From positions 62,001-126,000 of the forward strand of contig JAEYQK010000073.1 in the NCBI GenBank assembly GCA_023410055.1: a stretch of 64,000 nucleotides of DNA. Reading direction: 5' to 3'. The notes below the pieces were generated by a model, which saw nothing but the letters and a program-made list of their open reading frames with translations, was not told the DNA's origin and ran no database searches. A program made the position numbers and the translations under genes. This stretch comes from Acidobacteriota bacterium. GTDB taxonomy: Bacteria; Acidobacteriota; Terriglobia; Terriglobales; Acidobacteriaceae. Positions 42,151-51,267 of the stretch are shown one piece after another; positions within the stretch are counted from its first letter, which is position 1, and each line of letters opens with the position of its first letter.

Positions 42151-43179
42151 GTGTCGAAACCGGTTCCCAGACCCAATCCGACGGCCCTCATGGACCTCTC
42201 TTTCTCGTTCGGCAAGACTCACATTCTTCAAGCTGCTGTCGAGCTCGACCTCTTCACTCACATCGACAATGGTCACGACACCGCCATCGAACTCGCGCGG
42301 GCTTGTGGCGGAACTGTTCGCGGCACTCGCATTCTCGCCAATGCGCTGGTCGGACTTGAGATTCTTAGAAAGGACGGCGACCGCTACGTTCTGACCGATG
42401 CAGCCAAAACCTTCCTCTCGCACAATAGTCGCGCCTATATGGGGGGCTGGATCACTCACATGGACCAGTTGAAAGAAAGCTGGAGCCATCTCGCCAACAC
42501 TATCCGCACCGGCCTTCCTCCGCGCCAGGTTCAGGACGAAGCACATGGCGCCGAATTCTTCTCCAAGTTCGTCGGGTCACTGTTCGTCATGGGACGTCCG
42601 ACTGCGGATTTTGCCGCCCAGACGATCGTCGACAACCGCCGCGGTTTAAAGATTCTCGACGTCGGTGCAGGTTCAGGCGTGTGGGGAATCTCGTTCGCAA
42701 TGCGTGACCGCGAAGCTCATGTCACCGTCGCCGATTTCCCTCAGGTCATCGACGTCACGAAACGCTTCGTCGCCGAGTATGGTCTCACCGATCGCTTCGA
42801 CTACCTGCCCGGCAATTTCCGCAACACCGACTTCGGCGAAGCCAAGTACGATGTTGTCACTCTCGGCCACATCCTTCACAGCGAAGGCGAGCGGCACTCG
42901 AAAGCGCTGCTGGCAAAAATCCGCCGTGCCCTCAAGCCGAACGGCCAGCTCGTTATTGGCGAATTCCTCGTCGACGAGAATCGCGAAAAGAACGAACTCG
43001 GCCTGATCTTCGCAGTCAACATGCTGGTCAACACAGAAGAGGGAGATACGTTCAGTTTTGCCGAAATCAAGAATTGGCTGCGCGAAGCTGGTTTTGGTGA
43101 AGTCGCAAGTCTCGACGCACCGTCCCCATCACCGCTGATCATCGGCAAGGTTGCGGCGGCCAAAGAACGCGCAGCTTGA
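42151..43179 (+). CDS. O-methyltransferase family 2-type SAM-dependent methyltransferase
   Basis: A 342-residue enzyme with an N-terminal winged-helix dimerisation domain (SFGKTHILQAAVELDLFTHI ... ILANALVGLEILRKDGDRYVLTDAAKTFLS, in parts) and a C-terminal Rossmann SAM domain with LKILDVGAGSGVWGISFA (motif I), VTVADFPQVIDV, VVTLGHILHSEGE and LKPNGQLVIGEFLVDE. This is the layout of the CrtF/HIOMT-like O-methyltransferases. The substrate is unknown; no other biosynthetic genes are adjacent. The start is the GTG at 42151, with AAAGGAGCG 7 bases before it. The stop is followed 8 bases later by a hairpin repeat identical to the one at the feoB end. Confidence 0.88.
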   Translation: MSKPVPRPNPTALMDLSFSFGKTHILQAAVELDLFTHIDNGHDTAIELARACGGTVRGTRILANALVGLEILRKDGDRYVLTDAAKTFLSHNSRAYMGGWITHMDQLKESWSHLANTIRTGLPPRQVQDEAHGAEFFSKFVGSLFVMGRPTADFAAQTIVDNRRGLKILDVGAGSGVWGISFAMRDREAHVTVADFPQVIDVTKRFVAEYGLTDRFDYLPGNFRNTDFGEAKYDVVTLGHILHSEGERHSKALLAKIRRALKPNGQLVIGEFLVDENREKNELGLIFAVNMLVNTEEGDTFSFAEIKNWLREAGFGEVASLDAPSPSPLIIGKVAAAKERAA

Positions 43180-43187
43180 TTGAGATC

Positions 43188-43214
43188 GTGTAGGGACGGG
43201 GCTGTGCCCCGTCC
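43188..43214. repeat. hairpin repeat, second copy of the feoB-end element
   Basis: GTGTAGGGACGGGGC-TGT-GCCCCGTCC, identical in its 25-base core to 39836-39860. It lies just after the methyltransferase stop. Both copies are in the same orientation relative to the upstream gene, which suggests a transcript 3'-end element. Confidence 0.7.
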
Positions 43215-43419
43215 TGATACGGCAACATGGTTCCCAACCCCTTCGCCCGTGGTAGAAGACGAGCGATCATTGTCGCGAAGGCTGGCCGAATCCGGACCGC
43301 GGAAGTCTGCTAGACTGCTTCACGAACAAAATCGCGCCGACCGTCATAGATGGAAGGTGCTGTCCCTGGCGCTCTCGCCAACGAATAGTGATTTAGTAAA
43401 AACGCGGAGGCTGACTGCG

Positions 43420-43932
43420 ATGCAGAAGTGCAGATTTGTTTCGGCTACTTTCTGCTTAGCTACATGTTTCATGATTCTCAACGCTCCGATGATGCGGGCC
43501 ACGCCGCAATCAGCGGATCGCGAAGGGACCCAATTACAGCGCCGGTCCGACGAACAACCAGAGATGGAGTTCGTCGCTGGGCCTGGGGCGGGCGAGATGG
43601 AAACATCTTTTGGCGTCCGCCTCGGTTTTACAGATTACAGGGCGTCTGATGGAACATACCTGACTGTTTTTTATCTAGTTAAAGATGATACGGAGGTTGC
43701 TAGTCGGGCTTTTAACAACGAAATTGCTAAAGCCGTTAAGGTATTGAAGCGGGACAAGAGAATCGACGAGACCGGCGAAATCGTGGGAGAAAGAGCGGAG
43801 ATTCTGGTTTCCGGCGGAAAACCAGATTCACCCTATCACGCGATCCTGTGGAGGGACCGAGGGTCTTACCATCGGATTCTCTCGAGATCACCACGGCATA
43901 ACCTTCTTTTAGAGAAGATATATAAGCACTAG
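43420..43932 (+). CDS. exported protein, unknown function
   Basis: A 170-residue protein with a signal peptide (FVSATFCLATCFMILNAPMMRA). The mature part contains TSFGVRLGFTDYRASDGTYLTVFYLVKDD and AKAVKVLKRDKRIDETGEIVGERAEIL, a beta-plus-helix pattern without catalytic residues that I recognise. The open frame extends about 80 codons upstream, but the ATG at 43420 (GGAGG about 10 bases before) is the only start giving an export signal. It is convergent with the superoxide dismutase gene. Probably lineage-specific. Confidence 0.6.
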   Translation: MQKCRFVSATFCLATCFMILNAPMMRATPQSADREGTQLQRRSDEQPEMEFVAGPGAGEMETSFGVRLGFTDYRASDGTYLTVFYLVKDDTEVASRAFNNEIAKAVKVLKRDKRIDETGEIVGERAEILVSGGKPDSPYHAILWRDRGSYHRILSRSPRHNLLLEKIYKH

Positions 43933-43967
43933 AGAGGTTCCGCTCAGAGTGAAGATCAGCACACAAG

Positions 43968-44003
43968 AAACAAAGCCCCACCCTCGCTGCGCGAGAATGG
44001 GGC
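43968..44003 (-). terminator. intrinsic terminator of the superoxide dismutase gene
   Basis: On the minus strand: GCCCCAttCTCGC-GCA-GCGAGggTGGGGC followed by TTTGTTTCTT. The stem is strong with two mismatches, and it lies 45 bases after the stop. Confidence 0.65.
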
Positions 44004-44047
44004 ACCCACTGGATTCTCATAAACGATGATGGAGTCTGAGGGGCGAC

Positions 44048-44677
44048 CTATGCAGCCTTGCCAACTCGTGCGCTTTCACGCAGACGCTGATTGATTGCCT
44101 GCCAGTTCACCACGTTCCACCACGCCGACAAATACTCCGGACGCCGGTTCTGATACTTGAGATAGTATGCGTGTTCCCAGACGTCGTTTCCGAATATCGG
44201 ATACTCGCCATTCATCAGAGGCGAGTCCTGGTTCGCGGTTGAAATGATTTTGTAATCACCATTGGCCGCGCGTACCAGCCATACCCAGCCGCTGCCGAAC
44301 TGCTTTGCGCCAGCCTCGTTGAACTTCGTTTTGAAGTTTTCGAACCCGCCGAACGTTCCCTTAATCAGGTCGCCGACATCGCCATCCGGATCGCCGCCGC
44401 CACTCGGTTTCATGATCTGCCAGAACATGGTGTGGTTCGCGTGTCCGCCGCCATGGTTGCGTACGGCCGTGCGAATGTCCTCGGGCACCGAGTTAAGATT
44501 GCGCAACAACTCTTCTACGGGCTTGCTGGCAAGCTCAGGATGCTTCTCCAACGCGGCGTTGAGGTTGGTCACATAGGCCGCGTGATGCTTGTCGTGATGC
44601 AGATGCATCGTTTGCGTATCGATGTACGGCTCCAGCGCCGAATAGTCATATGGGAGCGGGGGTACCTCATGGGCCAT
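44048..44677 (-). CDS. superoxide dismutase, Fe/Mn family (Mn-type features)
   Basis: A 209-residue Fe/Mn superoxide dismutase that converts superoxide to peroxide and oxygen. Metal ligands: His in MHLHHDKHHAAYV, His in NHGGGHANHTMFW, and Asp and His in the signature DVWEHAYYLKYQN. ANQDSPL carries the Gln typical of Mn-preferring enzymes, so Mn use is inferred. There is no signal peptide, so the enzyme is cytosolic. The open frame begins upstream, but the ATG at 44677 (AGGAGG about 12 bases before) starts the conserved MAHEVPPLPYDYSALEP. Flanked by terminators on both sides, it is a single-gene unit. Confidence 0.95.
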   Translation of the reverse strand: MAHEVPPLPYDYSALEPYIDTQTMHLHHDKHHAAYVTNLNAALEKHPELASKPVEELLRNLNSVPEDIRTAVRNHGGGHANHTMFWQIMKPSGGGDPDGDVGDLIKGTFGGFENFKTKFNEAGAKQFGSGWVWLVRAANGDYKIISTANQDSPLMNGEYPIFGNDVWEHAYYLKYQNRRPEYLSAWWNVVNWQAINQRLRESARVGKAA

Positions 44678-44797
44678 GATTCGATGTTTCCTCCTGTCGC
44701 TCAATGGATGGCCGAATCCATCGGGAGGATTCATCGATTTGCCGGATCGGAGGACAAACAAAGAGGACCGGGATCACTGGTGGCCCATATCAGCAAC

Positions 44798-44823
44798 AGA
44801 AAAGGACGGGATCGCTCCCGCCC
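44798..44823 (-). terminator. terminator downstream of the beta-barrel gene
   Basis: On the minus strand: GGGCGGGA-GCGA-TCCCGTCC followed by TTTTCTG. The stem has one mismatch. It separates the beta-barrel gene from superoxide dismutase. Confidence 0.6.
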
Positions 44824-44848
44824 TTCTTTCTCAATACGTTATGCGCGT

Positions 44849-45370
44849 CTAGAACTTCACCACGAACCCGGTCGCGAACCTCAGGTTGTTCATATATGTC
44901 ATCCATCCGCTGCCGCCTGGCAGCGGCGTAAAGCCATCGATCTTCACCAGATTGTAGTCGACCTTCACCACCCGCACGGAAAGGTTCCATCCGACTCTAT
45001 AGTCGAGGCCTCCGCCGAATGCCATCGACATCTTTGCAGAGTTGTTGCCGCCCGAACTCAAGACAGCCGTGCCGAACAGGCCTTCAACAAAGGGCGTGAA
45101 CTTGCGACCGTTCATCGAGAATCGCGGACCGGCCATGAAAGTATGGATCTTGGAGCCTTCCTTGTTCGCCCCACTGGCATCGCCGACAATACCGAATTCC
45201 TTGCTGAACTTGTATTCAAAGTCGGCGTCCCAGCCTTTCGCGACGTTCACGCGCGAACCGCCCAGACCGGCGTTAGTGTACTGATATCCGCCGAAGAGCT
45301 GCTTTCGCTCTCCAGCGATCGCACCCATTGATACTAAGAGAACCGTAGCGAATACTATGAGTCTCCTCAT
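44849..45370 (-). CDS. small outer-membrane beta-barrel protein (OmpA/OprF-barrel type)
   Basis: A 173-residue protein with a signal peptide (LIVFATVLLVSMGAIAG) and about eight amphipathic strands (QLFGGYQYTNAG, WDADFEYKFSKEFGIVGDASG, HTFMAGPRFSMNGRKFTPFVEGLFG, MAFGGGLDYRVGWNLSVRVVKVDYNLVK, in parts), ending in Phe (GFVVKF) as outer-membrane barrels do. It is an eight-stranded porin-like or structural barrel; the function is unknown. The start at 45370 has AGGAGCGAGC before it. It is a single gene with its own terminator. Confidence 0.8.
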   Translation of the reverse strand: MRRLIVFATVLLVSMGAIAGERKQLFGGYQYTNAGLGGSRVNVAKGWDADFEYKFSKEFGIVGDASGANKEGSKIHTFMAGPRFSMNGRKFTPFVEGLFGTAVLSSGGNNSAKMSMAFGGGLDYRVGWNLSVRVVKVDYNLVKIDGFTPLPGGSGWMTYMNNLRFATGFVVKF

Positions 45371-45944
45371 GCTCGCTCCTAACTATCCTCGTGCAGCCAA
45401 GGCCCTTTTCACAATAAAGCTACAGGAACTTCGCTTCGGTAACAATTTACTTTGTAACTACGCTTCTACCTTGTTTTGGGTCATGCTCATAAGCACAAAG
45501 CGCAGGATTGCTCCCGCCCTTCTGTAACTTCGAACAAATTACTAGGATTTGAACACAGCACCCCCAAACTCGGTCCCTCAACGCGAGCGAGCAAGCCCGA
45601 AAAATGTTCCAGATTCAGTCTGAACCGCTGGTCTTTGCACCACCCCTTGTGCATTCGATCCGCAAACTCACCTTATATTGCGTTTTTCACCAATTTTTAA
45701 TTGAGACTCCCGTCGCCCCATGTTCTAATTCAGCTTCTCACGTTTTTCAGAGCAAGCTGATCCCCCGCCACCGAGCGGGAGGAGTGCGCGGAAAAACAAC
45801 CGGAGTGGCCCAAGACTCACGGTGCACAAGACGTTGAGGTTGTTACGAAATGCGAAAACATCCCCGAACAGCTCCGTTGGTTCGCGGGAGATAACAAGTG
45901 ATTTGTTGTCCTGGAAACAGTCGCTCAAGGAGATCCGGAACAGT
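45371..45944. other. long promoter region of the TonB-dependent receptor
   Basis: About 570 bases without a convincing gene. It includes short hairpins (for example CCGCCACCGAGCGGG near 45767) and AT-rich stretches (TTTTTCACCAATTTTTAATTGAGAC near 45685) where promoters for the receptor gene may lie. An open frame runs into the receptor from 45822, but those codons precede the ribosome site at 45928. Confidence 0.45.
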
Positions 45945-48900
45945 ATGAATTCTTCGCGCAGCTACATGGACATGTTCTGCAAAACTAAAGACCTTTTGCG
46001 CCTCGCGGCTCTATTGCTGTGCATAGGATTGATCGCCACAGCAACTTGGGCGCAATCAACCACTGACGGTGCGATCGGCGGCACGGTTGCCGATCCTTCG
46101 AATGCTGTTGTCGCAGGTGCCGTGGTCACGATTACTAACGTCGGCACCAACATGGTGCAGACCGCAACCACTAACGAAACGGGAGGCTTCCGTGTTGGTT
46201 CGTTGCAGCCCGGAACCTACACGATAGTCGTAAGTGCGAAGGGGTTCGCTCCCTACAAGATGGAGAACGTGATCGTCACGGTGGGCAGCCTTACCCCGGT
46301 AAATCCACATGTGACGATTGGCACGACTGAGCACGTTGAAGTAAGCGGCGAAGCCCCAATCATCAACGTCACCTCGTCCGAGTTGGCGCCGACCCTCAAC
46401 GAAAAGGCCATCCAGAACCTGCCGATTAACGGCGGTCGCTGGTCCAGCTTCGCCATGTTGACGCCGGGCGTCGTCAGCGACTCCAGCGGCTTCGGTCTGG
46501 TCAGCGTTCGCGGCATGAGCCCGCTGCTCAACACGGTCACCGTTGACGGTGCCGACAACAACCAGGCTTACTTCTCGGAAGAGCGCGGACGCACCCGCGC
46601 CGGCTACTCCACTCCGAAAACTGCTATCCAGGAATTCCAGGTCAACACGTCGAACTACTCGTCTGAATATGGACGCGCGGCTGGCGGCGTCATCAACTCG
46701 GTCACGAAGAGTGGCACCAACCAGATCCACGGTGATGCCTACATCTATGATCGCAACAACGCGTGGGGTTCGATGAACCCTTACACGACTCTGACCTCGG
46801 CCGTGTATGGCAATGGCACCGACCAAGCTCCCACCGGCTCCGTTACGGCTCCTTACAAGCCTAAGGACGTCCGCATCATGGGCGGCGCCAGTGTCGGCGG
46901 CGCGATCATCAAGGACAAGCTCTTCTGGTTCTTGACCGTCGACCGCTTCCACCGGAACTTCCCTGGTACCGCTGTCCCGAACAACGCTTCCCTGTTCTTC
47001 CAGATGCCGGACGCCACTCTGCCGACCGGCACCACTTGCGCTAATGTGACTTCGGGAACTGCGAACAACAACGTTTGCCAGTTGTCGGCGCTCTTGTATT
47101 CCTCCACTCATGGCAACAACTCTGCCGCCATGTCGCAGCCCATCACGACTACGAACTACGGGCTTGCCTATACCAGGTACGTGGATGGCCTGTTCGGAAA
47201 TCCGACCACCGGGCAACTCGGACTTCTGAGCGTCACCGGCCGGACTCCGCGTACCGGCGATCAGTTCATCGTCCTGCCTAAGCTGGATTGGGTCATCAAC
47301 CAGAAGAACCATGTTTCGCTCACGGTCAACCGCATGCGTTGGTGGTCGCCTGCCGGTATTCAGACTCAGGCCACGAACAACTACGGCGCCTCCTCGTTTG
47401 GTAACGATTACGTGAGCACCACGTGGGGTGTAGCGAAACTCGATACGCAGATCAGTCCTAATGTCACCAATCAGGCTCGTGTCCAGTACGGCCGCGACTT
47501 CGAGTGGGAGACCAACCAGAATCCGCTTCCGTACGATACGCAGACCTTCATCAACCACGTTGCTCCTGGCACCACATCGCCGGTTACGTACACTAACCCC
47601 TACGGCGTTGCTCCGAATATCTACATCAGCAACAGCTTCCAGTGGGGCAGCACGCTGTACGGCAACCGCCTGATGTATCCGTCTGAGTACAAAACTCAGA
47701 TCGCCGATACCGTTTCTTGGCAATTGGGTAAGCACACCTTGAAGTTCGGTGGCGACTGGGTCAAGAACGACGACACCATTCAGAACCTTTACCAGCAATA
47801 CGCTGAGTTCTCCTATAGCGGTCTGCCGCAGTACTTTGCCGACATTTATAACGGCTCGAACTACCGGTACTTCAGCAACTTCTATCAGGCTTTCCAAGGC
47901 AACTCGATCAACAATCCGGCAAAAGCGTACCAGTTCGCAACGAACGATCTCGGCTTCTTCGTTCAGGACGACTGGAAGATCGCACGCCGCCTGACCATTA
48001 ACTTGGGCTTGCGGTTTGACGTTCAGATGATGCCTGAGCCCTTCGCGAACCTGCAGAACACCGTGCAGCTGGGATCCAACTCCGTGAAGGCGGGTGTAGC
48101 GCCGAATACGCAAAAGAACCTTGGCCCCAGGGTTGGTTTCGCCTGGGACATGTTCGGCGATTCCAAGACCGTCCTTCGCGGCGGCTATGGTATGTACTTC
48201 GGCCGCATCATCAACGCTTCTCTGTATAGCGGAATGACGACGACTGGCGCGATCACTGCAGATGGAATGAACTCCTATACCATCAAGTCTTCGCTGACAG
48301 GTTGCGCACCGCTGTTCCCGCAGATCTTGACGACAGCGCCGACTAGCACCAGCTGCCCGGCGAGCTCGAACATCACCTTCTTCGATCCCAATTTCAAATC
48401 ACCTCAGATCCACGAAGTCGATTTGACCTTGCAGCGCCAATTGGGATGGAACACAACCCTTTCCATCAACTACATGGGCAGCTTCGGTCGGCATTTGCAG
48501 AGCTTCACGGATGCCAACATCGCTGCTCCTGGCACACCATATTGCGCTTACGCAACCGGCAGCAACTTGGGCCTGCAGGCACCTACTAGCCCGGTAAACG
48601 GTACATGCAGTCCCGTCACGGTCAGCGGAACCACCTACACCACGACGTACAGGGCCGCACCCCCAACTACGATCAACTACACACTTACCAATACGTTGAG
48701 CGGCAGCGTCATCAGTGGCATGCCGGTGCCTACGAGCTATCAGGCCACTGGGCCGTTCTTCACTTCCCGGCTGAACCCGGGAATCGGTTCCGTCACGCAG
48801 GTTTACAGTGGTGTCAACTCGAGCTATAACGCTCTCGTTGTTCAACTGGATCGCCGCTTCTACAAACACGTCCAATTGGGTGCTACGTACACTTGGTCGC

Positions 48901-49589
48901 ATACGCTGGATCAGGGGGTCAACGGGACCACCAACTACACCAGTGGCAATAACTCCTTCGACCCGCTTCACCCGAATTGGGGCGTGTACGGCAATTCCAA
49001 CTACAACGTGCCGCAACGCTTCTCATTCCACGGTGTTCTCGAAGCGCCCTGGAAGCACAGCGGCGTGCTGAGCTACTTGGCTGACGGATGGCAGGCTTCC
49101 CCTGTCGTTCAGATCCAGAAGGGGCTCGGCAACTCGGTGTCCGTGTACTATCCGTCCAGCGGTATCGTCGTGTACGACGGCACCACCAAGTACGTGAGCC
49201 CTTCAGGCGGTATGCTTGGCGCTGGTGGAACCTCCCAGATGCTGGGTACTACCCGCAACGGCTACCTGCAGCCCGCAACCTACGTTGTTGACCTGCGCAT
49301 GTCGAAGAATTTCAAGCTGACCGAACGCTTTAAGCTGGAATTCTCGGCTGATAGCTTCAACCTGCTCAATCATCGGAACGTTACCGGTGTCACCGGCTTA
49401 ACGGCTTACCAGATCAACAACCCGACAGCTGGCACCGCGGGCGTGACTACTTACCCGACGCTGGGTCCGAACAACTCAAGCTCCGCTATCGCAAACGGCG
49501 CCGCGTTGTTCAACACTCCCGTTACCGCAAACAGCAACTACGTTTACAGCACTCGCCAGATCCAGCTGGGTCTGCGCCTGAGCTTCTAA
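45945..49589 (+). CDS. Oar-like TonB-dependent receptor with carboxypeptidase-regulatory domain
   Basis: A 1214-residue outer-membrane protein. A signal peptide (LRLAALLLCIGLIATATWAQ) is followed by a carboxypeptidase regulatory-like domain (about 38-115: GGTVADPSNAVVAGAVVTITN ... TNETGGFRVGSLQPGTYTIVVSAKGF, in parts), a plug domain (ISPSELAPT-like NVTSSELAPTLNEKAIQNLPINGGRW, in part; VDGADNNQAYFSEERGR; EFQVNTSNYSSEYGRAAGGVINSVTKSG) and a long beta-barrel ending in RQIQLGLRLSF, with terminal Phe. These giant Oar-type receptors are a hallmark of Acidobacteriota and probably import oligosaccharides, peptides or other large nutrients. The ATG at 45945 (AAGGAG at 45928) is preferred. A strong terminator follows, so it is monocistronic. 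Confidence 0.94.
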   Translation: MNSSRSYMDMFCKTKDLLRLAALLLCIGLIATATWAQSTTDGAIGGTVADPSNAVVAGAVVTITNVGTNMVQTATTNETGGFRVGSLQPGTYTIVVSAKGFAPYKMENVIVTVGSLTPVNPHVTIGTTEHVEVSGEAPIINVTSSELAPTLNEKAIQNLPINGGRWSSFAMLTPGVVSDSSGFGLVSVRGMSPLLNTVTVDGADNNQAYFSEERGRTRAGYSTPKTAIQEFQVNTSNYSSEYGRAAGGVINSVTKSGTNQIHGDAYIYDRNNAWGSMNPYTTLTSAVYGNGTDQAPTGSVTAPYKPKDVRIMGGASVGGAIIKDKLFWFLTVDRFHRNFPGTAVPNNASLFFQMPDATLPTGTTCANVTSGTANNNVCQLSALLYSSTHGNNSAAMSQPITTTNYGLAYTRYVDGLFGNPTTGQLGLLSVTGRTPRTGDQFIVLPKLDWVINQKNHVSLTVNRMRWWSPAGIQTQATNNYGASSFGNDYVSTTWGVAKLDTQISPNVTNQARVQYGRDFEWETNQNPLPYDTQTFINHVAPGTTSPVTYTNPYGVAPNIYISNSFQWGSTLYGNRLMYPSEYKTQIADTVSWQLGKHTLKFGGDWVKNDDTIQNLYQQYAEFSYSGLPQYFADIYNGSNYRYFSNFYQAFQGNSINNPAKAYQFATNDLGFFVQDDWKIARRLTINLGLRFDVQMMPEPFANLQNTVQLGSNSVKAGVAPNTQKNLGPRVGFAWDMFGDSKTVLRGGYGMYFGRIINASLYSGMTTTGAITADGMNSYTIKSSLTGCAPLFPQILTTAPTSTSCPASSNITFFDPNFKSPQIHEVDLTLQRQLGWNTTLSINYMGSFGRHLQSFTDANIAAPGTPYCAYATGSNLGLQAPTSPVNGTCSPVTVSGTTYTTTYRAAPPTTINYTLTNTLSGSVISGMPVPTSYQATGPFFTSRLNPGIGSVTQVYSGVNSSYNALVVQLDRRFYKHVQLGATYTWSHTLDQGVNGTTNYTSGNNSFDPLHPNWGVYGNSNYNVPQRFSFHGVLEAPWKHSGVLSYLADGWQASPVVQIQKGLGNSVSVYYPSSGIVVYDGTTKYVSPSGGMLGAGGTSQMLGTTRNGYLQPATYVVDLRMSKNFKLTERFKLEFSADSFNLLNHRNVTGVTGLTAYQINNPTAGTAGVTTYPTLGPNNSSSAIANGAALFNTPVTANSNYVYSTRQIQLGLRLSF

Positions 49590-49632
49590 ACCAGCTTTTA
49601 ACCTCAAGTGCCCGCTCCTTCGGGAGTGGGCA

Positions 49633-49666
49633 AACGGCGGCACTTCGGTGCCGCCGTTCTTTTTTT
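49633..49666 (+). terminator. strong intrinsic terminator of the receptor gene
   Basis: AACGGCGGCAC-TTCG-GTGCCGCCGTT (49633-49658) with an 11-bp perfect stem and a UUCG tetraloop, followed by CTTTTTTTC. Confidence 0.93.
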
Positions 49667-49892
49667 CACCTACACAGAATTCCGACTCTCCGGCACAGTC
49701 AAACCAGCTTCTTTCGATCTCCAGCGAGTCTAGAAATTGCCGAACTGCAATCCTAGACTACATCGGACGCGACGCCAGGTTGTTGTTTCAGAGATACTCG
49801 GATACTGCCAACGTCGTATATCATTGGTGAGTACAAGTGGTAAGACCAGTCGTGGTTCCGCGCCGGTCCGTAAAGCTACGAGGACGTTTGTG

Positions 49893-51161
49893 ATGGTGAT
49901 TGGAAAAGGGTCGACGGAGAGATATCTGCAAGAAGCAGAGGTCCGGCAGATTGTTGCCGAGGCCGTCACTTCGGCTGGTTTCGACGGCAAACGCGTCCTC
50001 GTTATTATTCCCGACGGCACACGCACCATGCCGATGCCGCTCATGTTCGATCTATTCGACGATCTCCTGAAACCCCGGACGAAGGCTCTCGACTATCTCG
50101 TTGCGCTCGGGACGCATCCGCCCATGACCGATGTGCAACTCTCCAAGCTGATCGGTCGTACGGTGATCAACGAGAAAGTCGGCGATACGCACATCTTCAA
50201 TCATCATTGGGAGAAGCCGGATAACTTCGTCGCACTCGGCTCGGTTCCAGCGAAAGAGATCGAACAGCTTACTGGCGGGTTGATGTCGACAGACGTCCCG
50301 GTAAGTTTGAATAAGATCATCCTCGACTATGACCACATCGTCATCTGCGGCCCGGTGTTCCCGCACGAAGTGGTCGGGTTTTCAGGTGGTAACAAGTACT
50401 TCTTCCCCGGAATCGGTGGCAACGAAATCATTAACTTCACCCACTGGCTCGGTGCGGTAATCACGAGCTACGACGTGATCGGTGCGGGCTACACGCCGGT
50501 TCGTGCGGTGATCGATCGTGCGGCATCGCTGATTCCCAGGCCAACATCGTGTTTTGCGCTGGTCGTGACGCACGAAGGTTTAGCGGGACTCTACTTCGAC
50601 ACGCCGCAGGAAGCGTGGAAGGCGGCATCGGCGCTCTCGGCGCAGAAGCACGTTGTGTACGTTGATAAGCCGTTCAAGCGCGTGCTGTCGATAATGCCCG
50701 AGATGTACGACGATCTTTGGACTGCGGCGAAGGGCATGTACAAAATGGAGCCGGCAGTTGCCGATGGTGGCGAAGTCATAATTTACAGCCCGCACATCGA
50801 CGAAGTCAGCTACACCCACGGCAAATTGATCGACGAGATTGGCTATCACTGCCGCGACTACTTCATCAAGCAGTGGGACAAGTTCAAGCACTATCCCGGC
50901 GGAGTTCTGGCGCATTCGACTCACGTCAAGGGACTCGGCCACTACGACGCAGCAACCGCAGTCGAGACACCTCGGATCAAGGTGACCCTGGCAACGAGAA
51001 TCCCCGAAGAGCGTTGCCGCAAGATCAGCCTCGGATACCTCGATCACAAAACGATTAAGATTGAAGAGTGGCAAAACCGAGAGGCTGAGGGGATCAAAGT
51101 TGTTCCGCGCGCGGGCGAGACGCTGTTTCGGCTGAACAAGTCGGCCGCGAGCGGGAAGTGA
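49893..51161 (+). CDS. larA: LarA-like nickel-pincer racemase/epimerase family protein
   Basis: A 422-residue protein, the usual LarA length. The N-terminal domain (DUF2088) has IIPDGTRTMPMPLMFD, corresponding to the conserved DxTR motif, and LVALGTHPPMTDVQL with the first catalytic-type His. Then comes GPVFPHEVVGFSGGNKYFFPGIGGNE, which contains the second His and the Lys that carries the nickel pincer cofactor in lactate racemase. The family racemises or epimerises 2-hydroxy acids; many members do not act on lactate, so the substrate is open and the symbol is by family only. The cofactor makers larB, larC and larE are not in this window. The open frame extends upstream; the ATG at 49893 with GAGGA before it fits the family length best. 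It lies upstream of gnd with a hairpin repeat between. Confidence 0.85.
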   Translation: MVIGKGSTERYLQEAEVRQIVAEAVTSAGFDGKRVLVIIPDGTRTMPMPLMFDLFDDLLKPRTKALDYLVALGTHPPMTDVQLSKLIGRTVINEKVGDTHIFNHHWEKPDNFVALGSVPAKEIEQLTGGLMSTDVPVSLNKIILDYDHIVICGPVFPHEVVGFSGGNKYFFPGIGGNEIINFTHWLGAVITSYDVIGAGYTPVRAVIDRAASLIPRPTSCFALVVTHEGLAGLYFDTPQEAWKAASALSAQKHVVYVDKPFKRVLSIMPEMYDDLWTAAKGMYKMEPAVADGGEVIIYSPHIDEVSYTHGKLIDEIGYHCRDYFIKQWDKFKHYPGGVLAHSTHVKGLGHYDAATAVETPRIKVTLATRIPEERCRKISLGYLDHKTIKIEEWQNREAEGIKVVPRAGETLFRLNKSAASGK

Positions 51162-51170
51162 GCAGGTGGT

Positions 51171-51205
51171 GCCCCGTTCAAGCCAGCATTTGGCTTGAGC
51201 GGGGT
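51171..51205. repeat. hairpin repeat related to 40937-40972
   Basis: GCCCCGTTCAAGCC (51171-51184) pairs with GGCTTGAGCGGGGT (51192-51205), with one G-T wobble. The left arm shares GCCCCGTTCAAG exactly with 40937-40948. It lies between the larA-like gene and gnd. Confidence 0.7.
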
Positions 51206-51267
51206 TAAGAATCTCTCACCCGAACATAGAGTTTCGCAATATCTTTCAACGTAATCAGGAGCAATAG

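Noticed and set aside
46056..48113. 685-codon open frame on the minus strand inside the TonB receptor gene
   Set aside because: It lies fully antisense to a clearly coding gene, has Arg/Val-rich composition typical of codon-bias shadows, and has no family resemblance.
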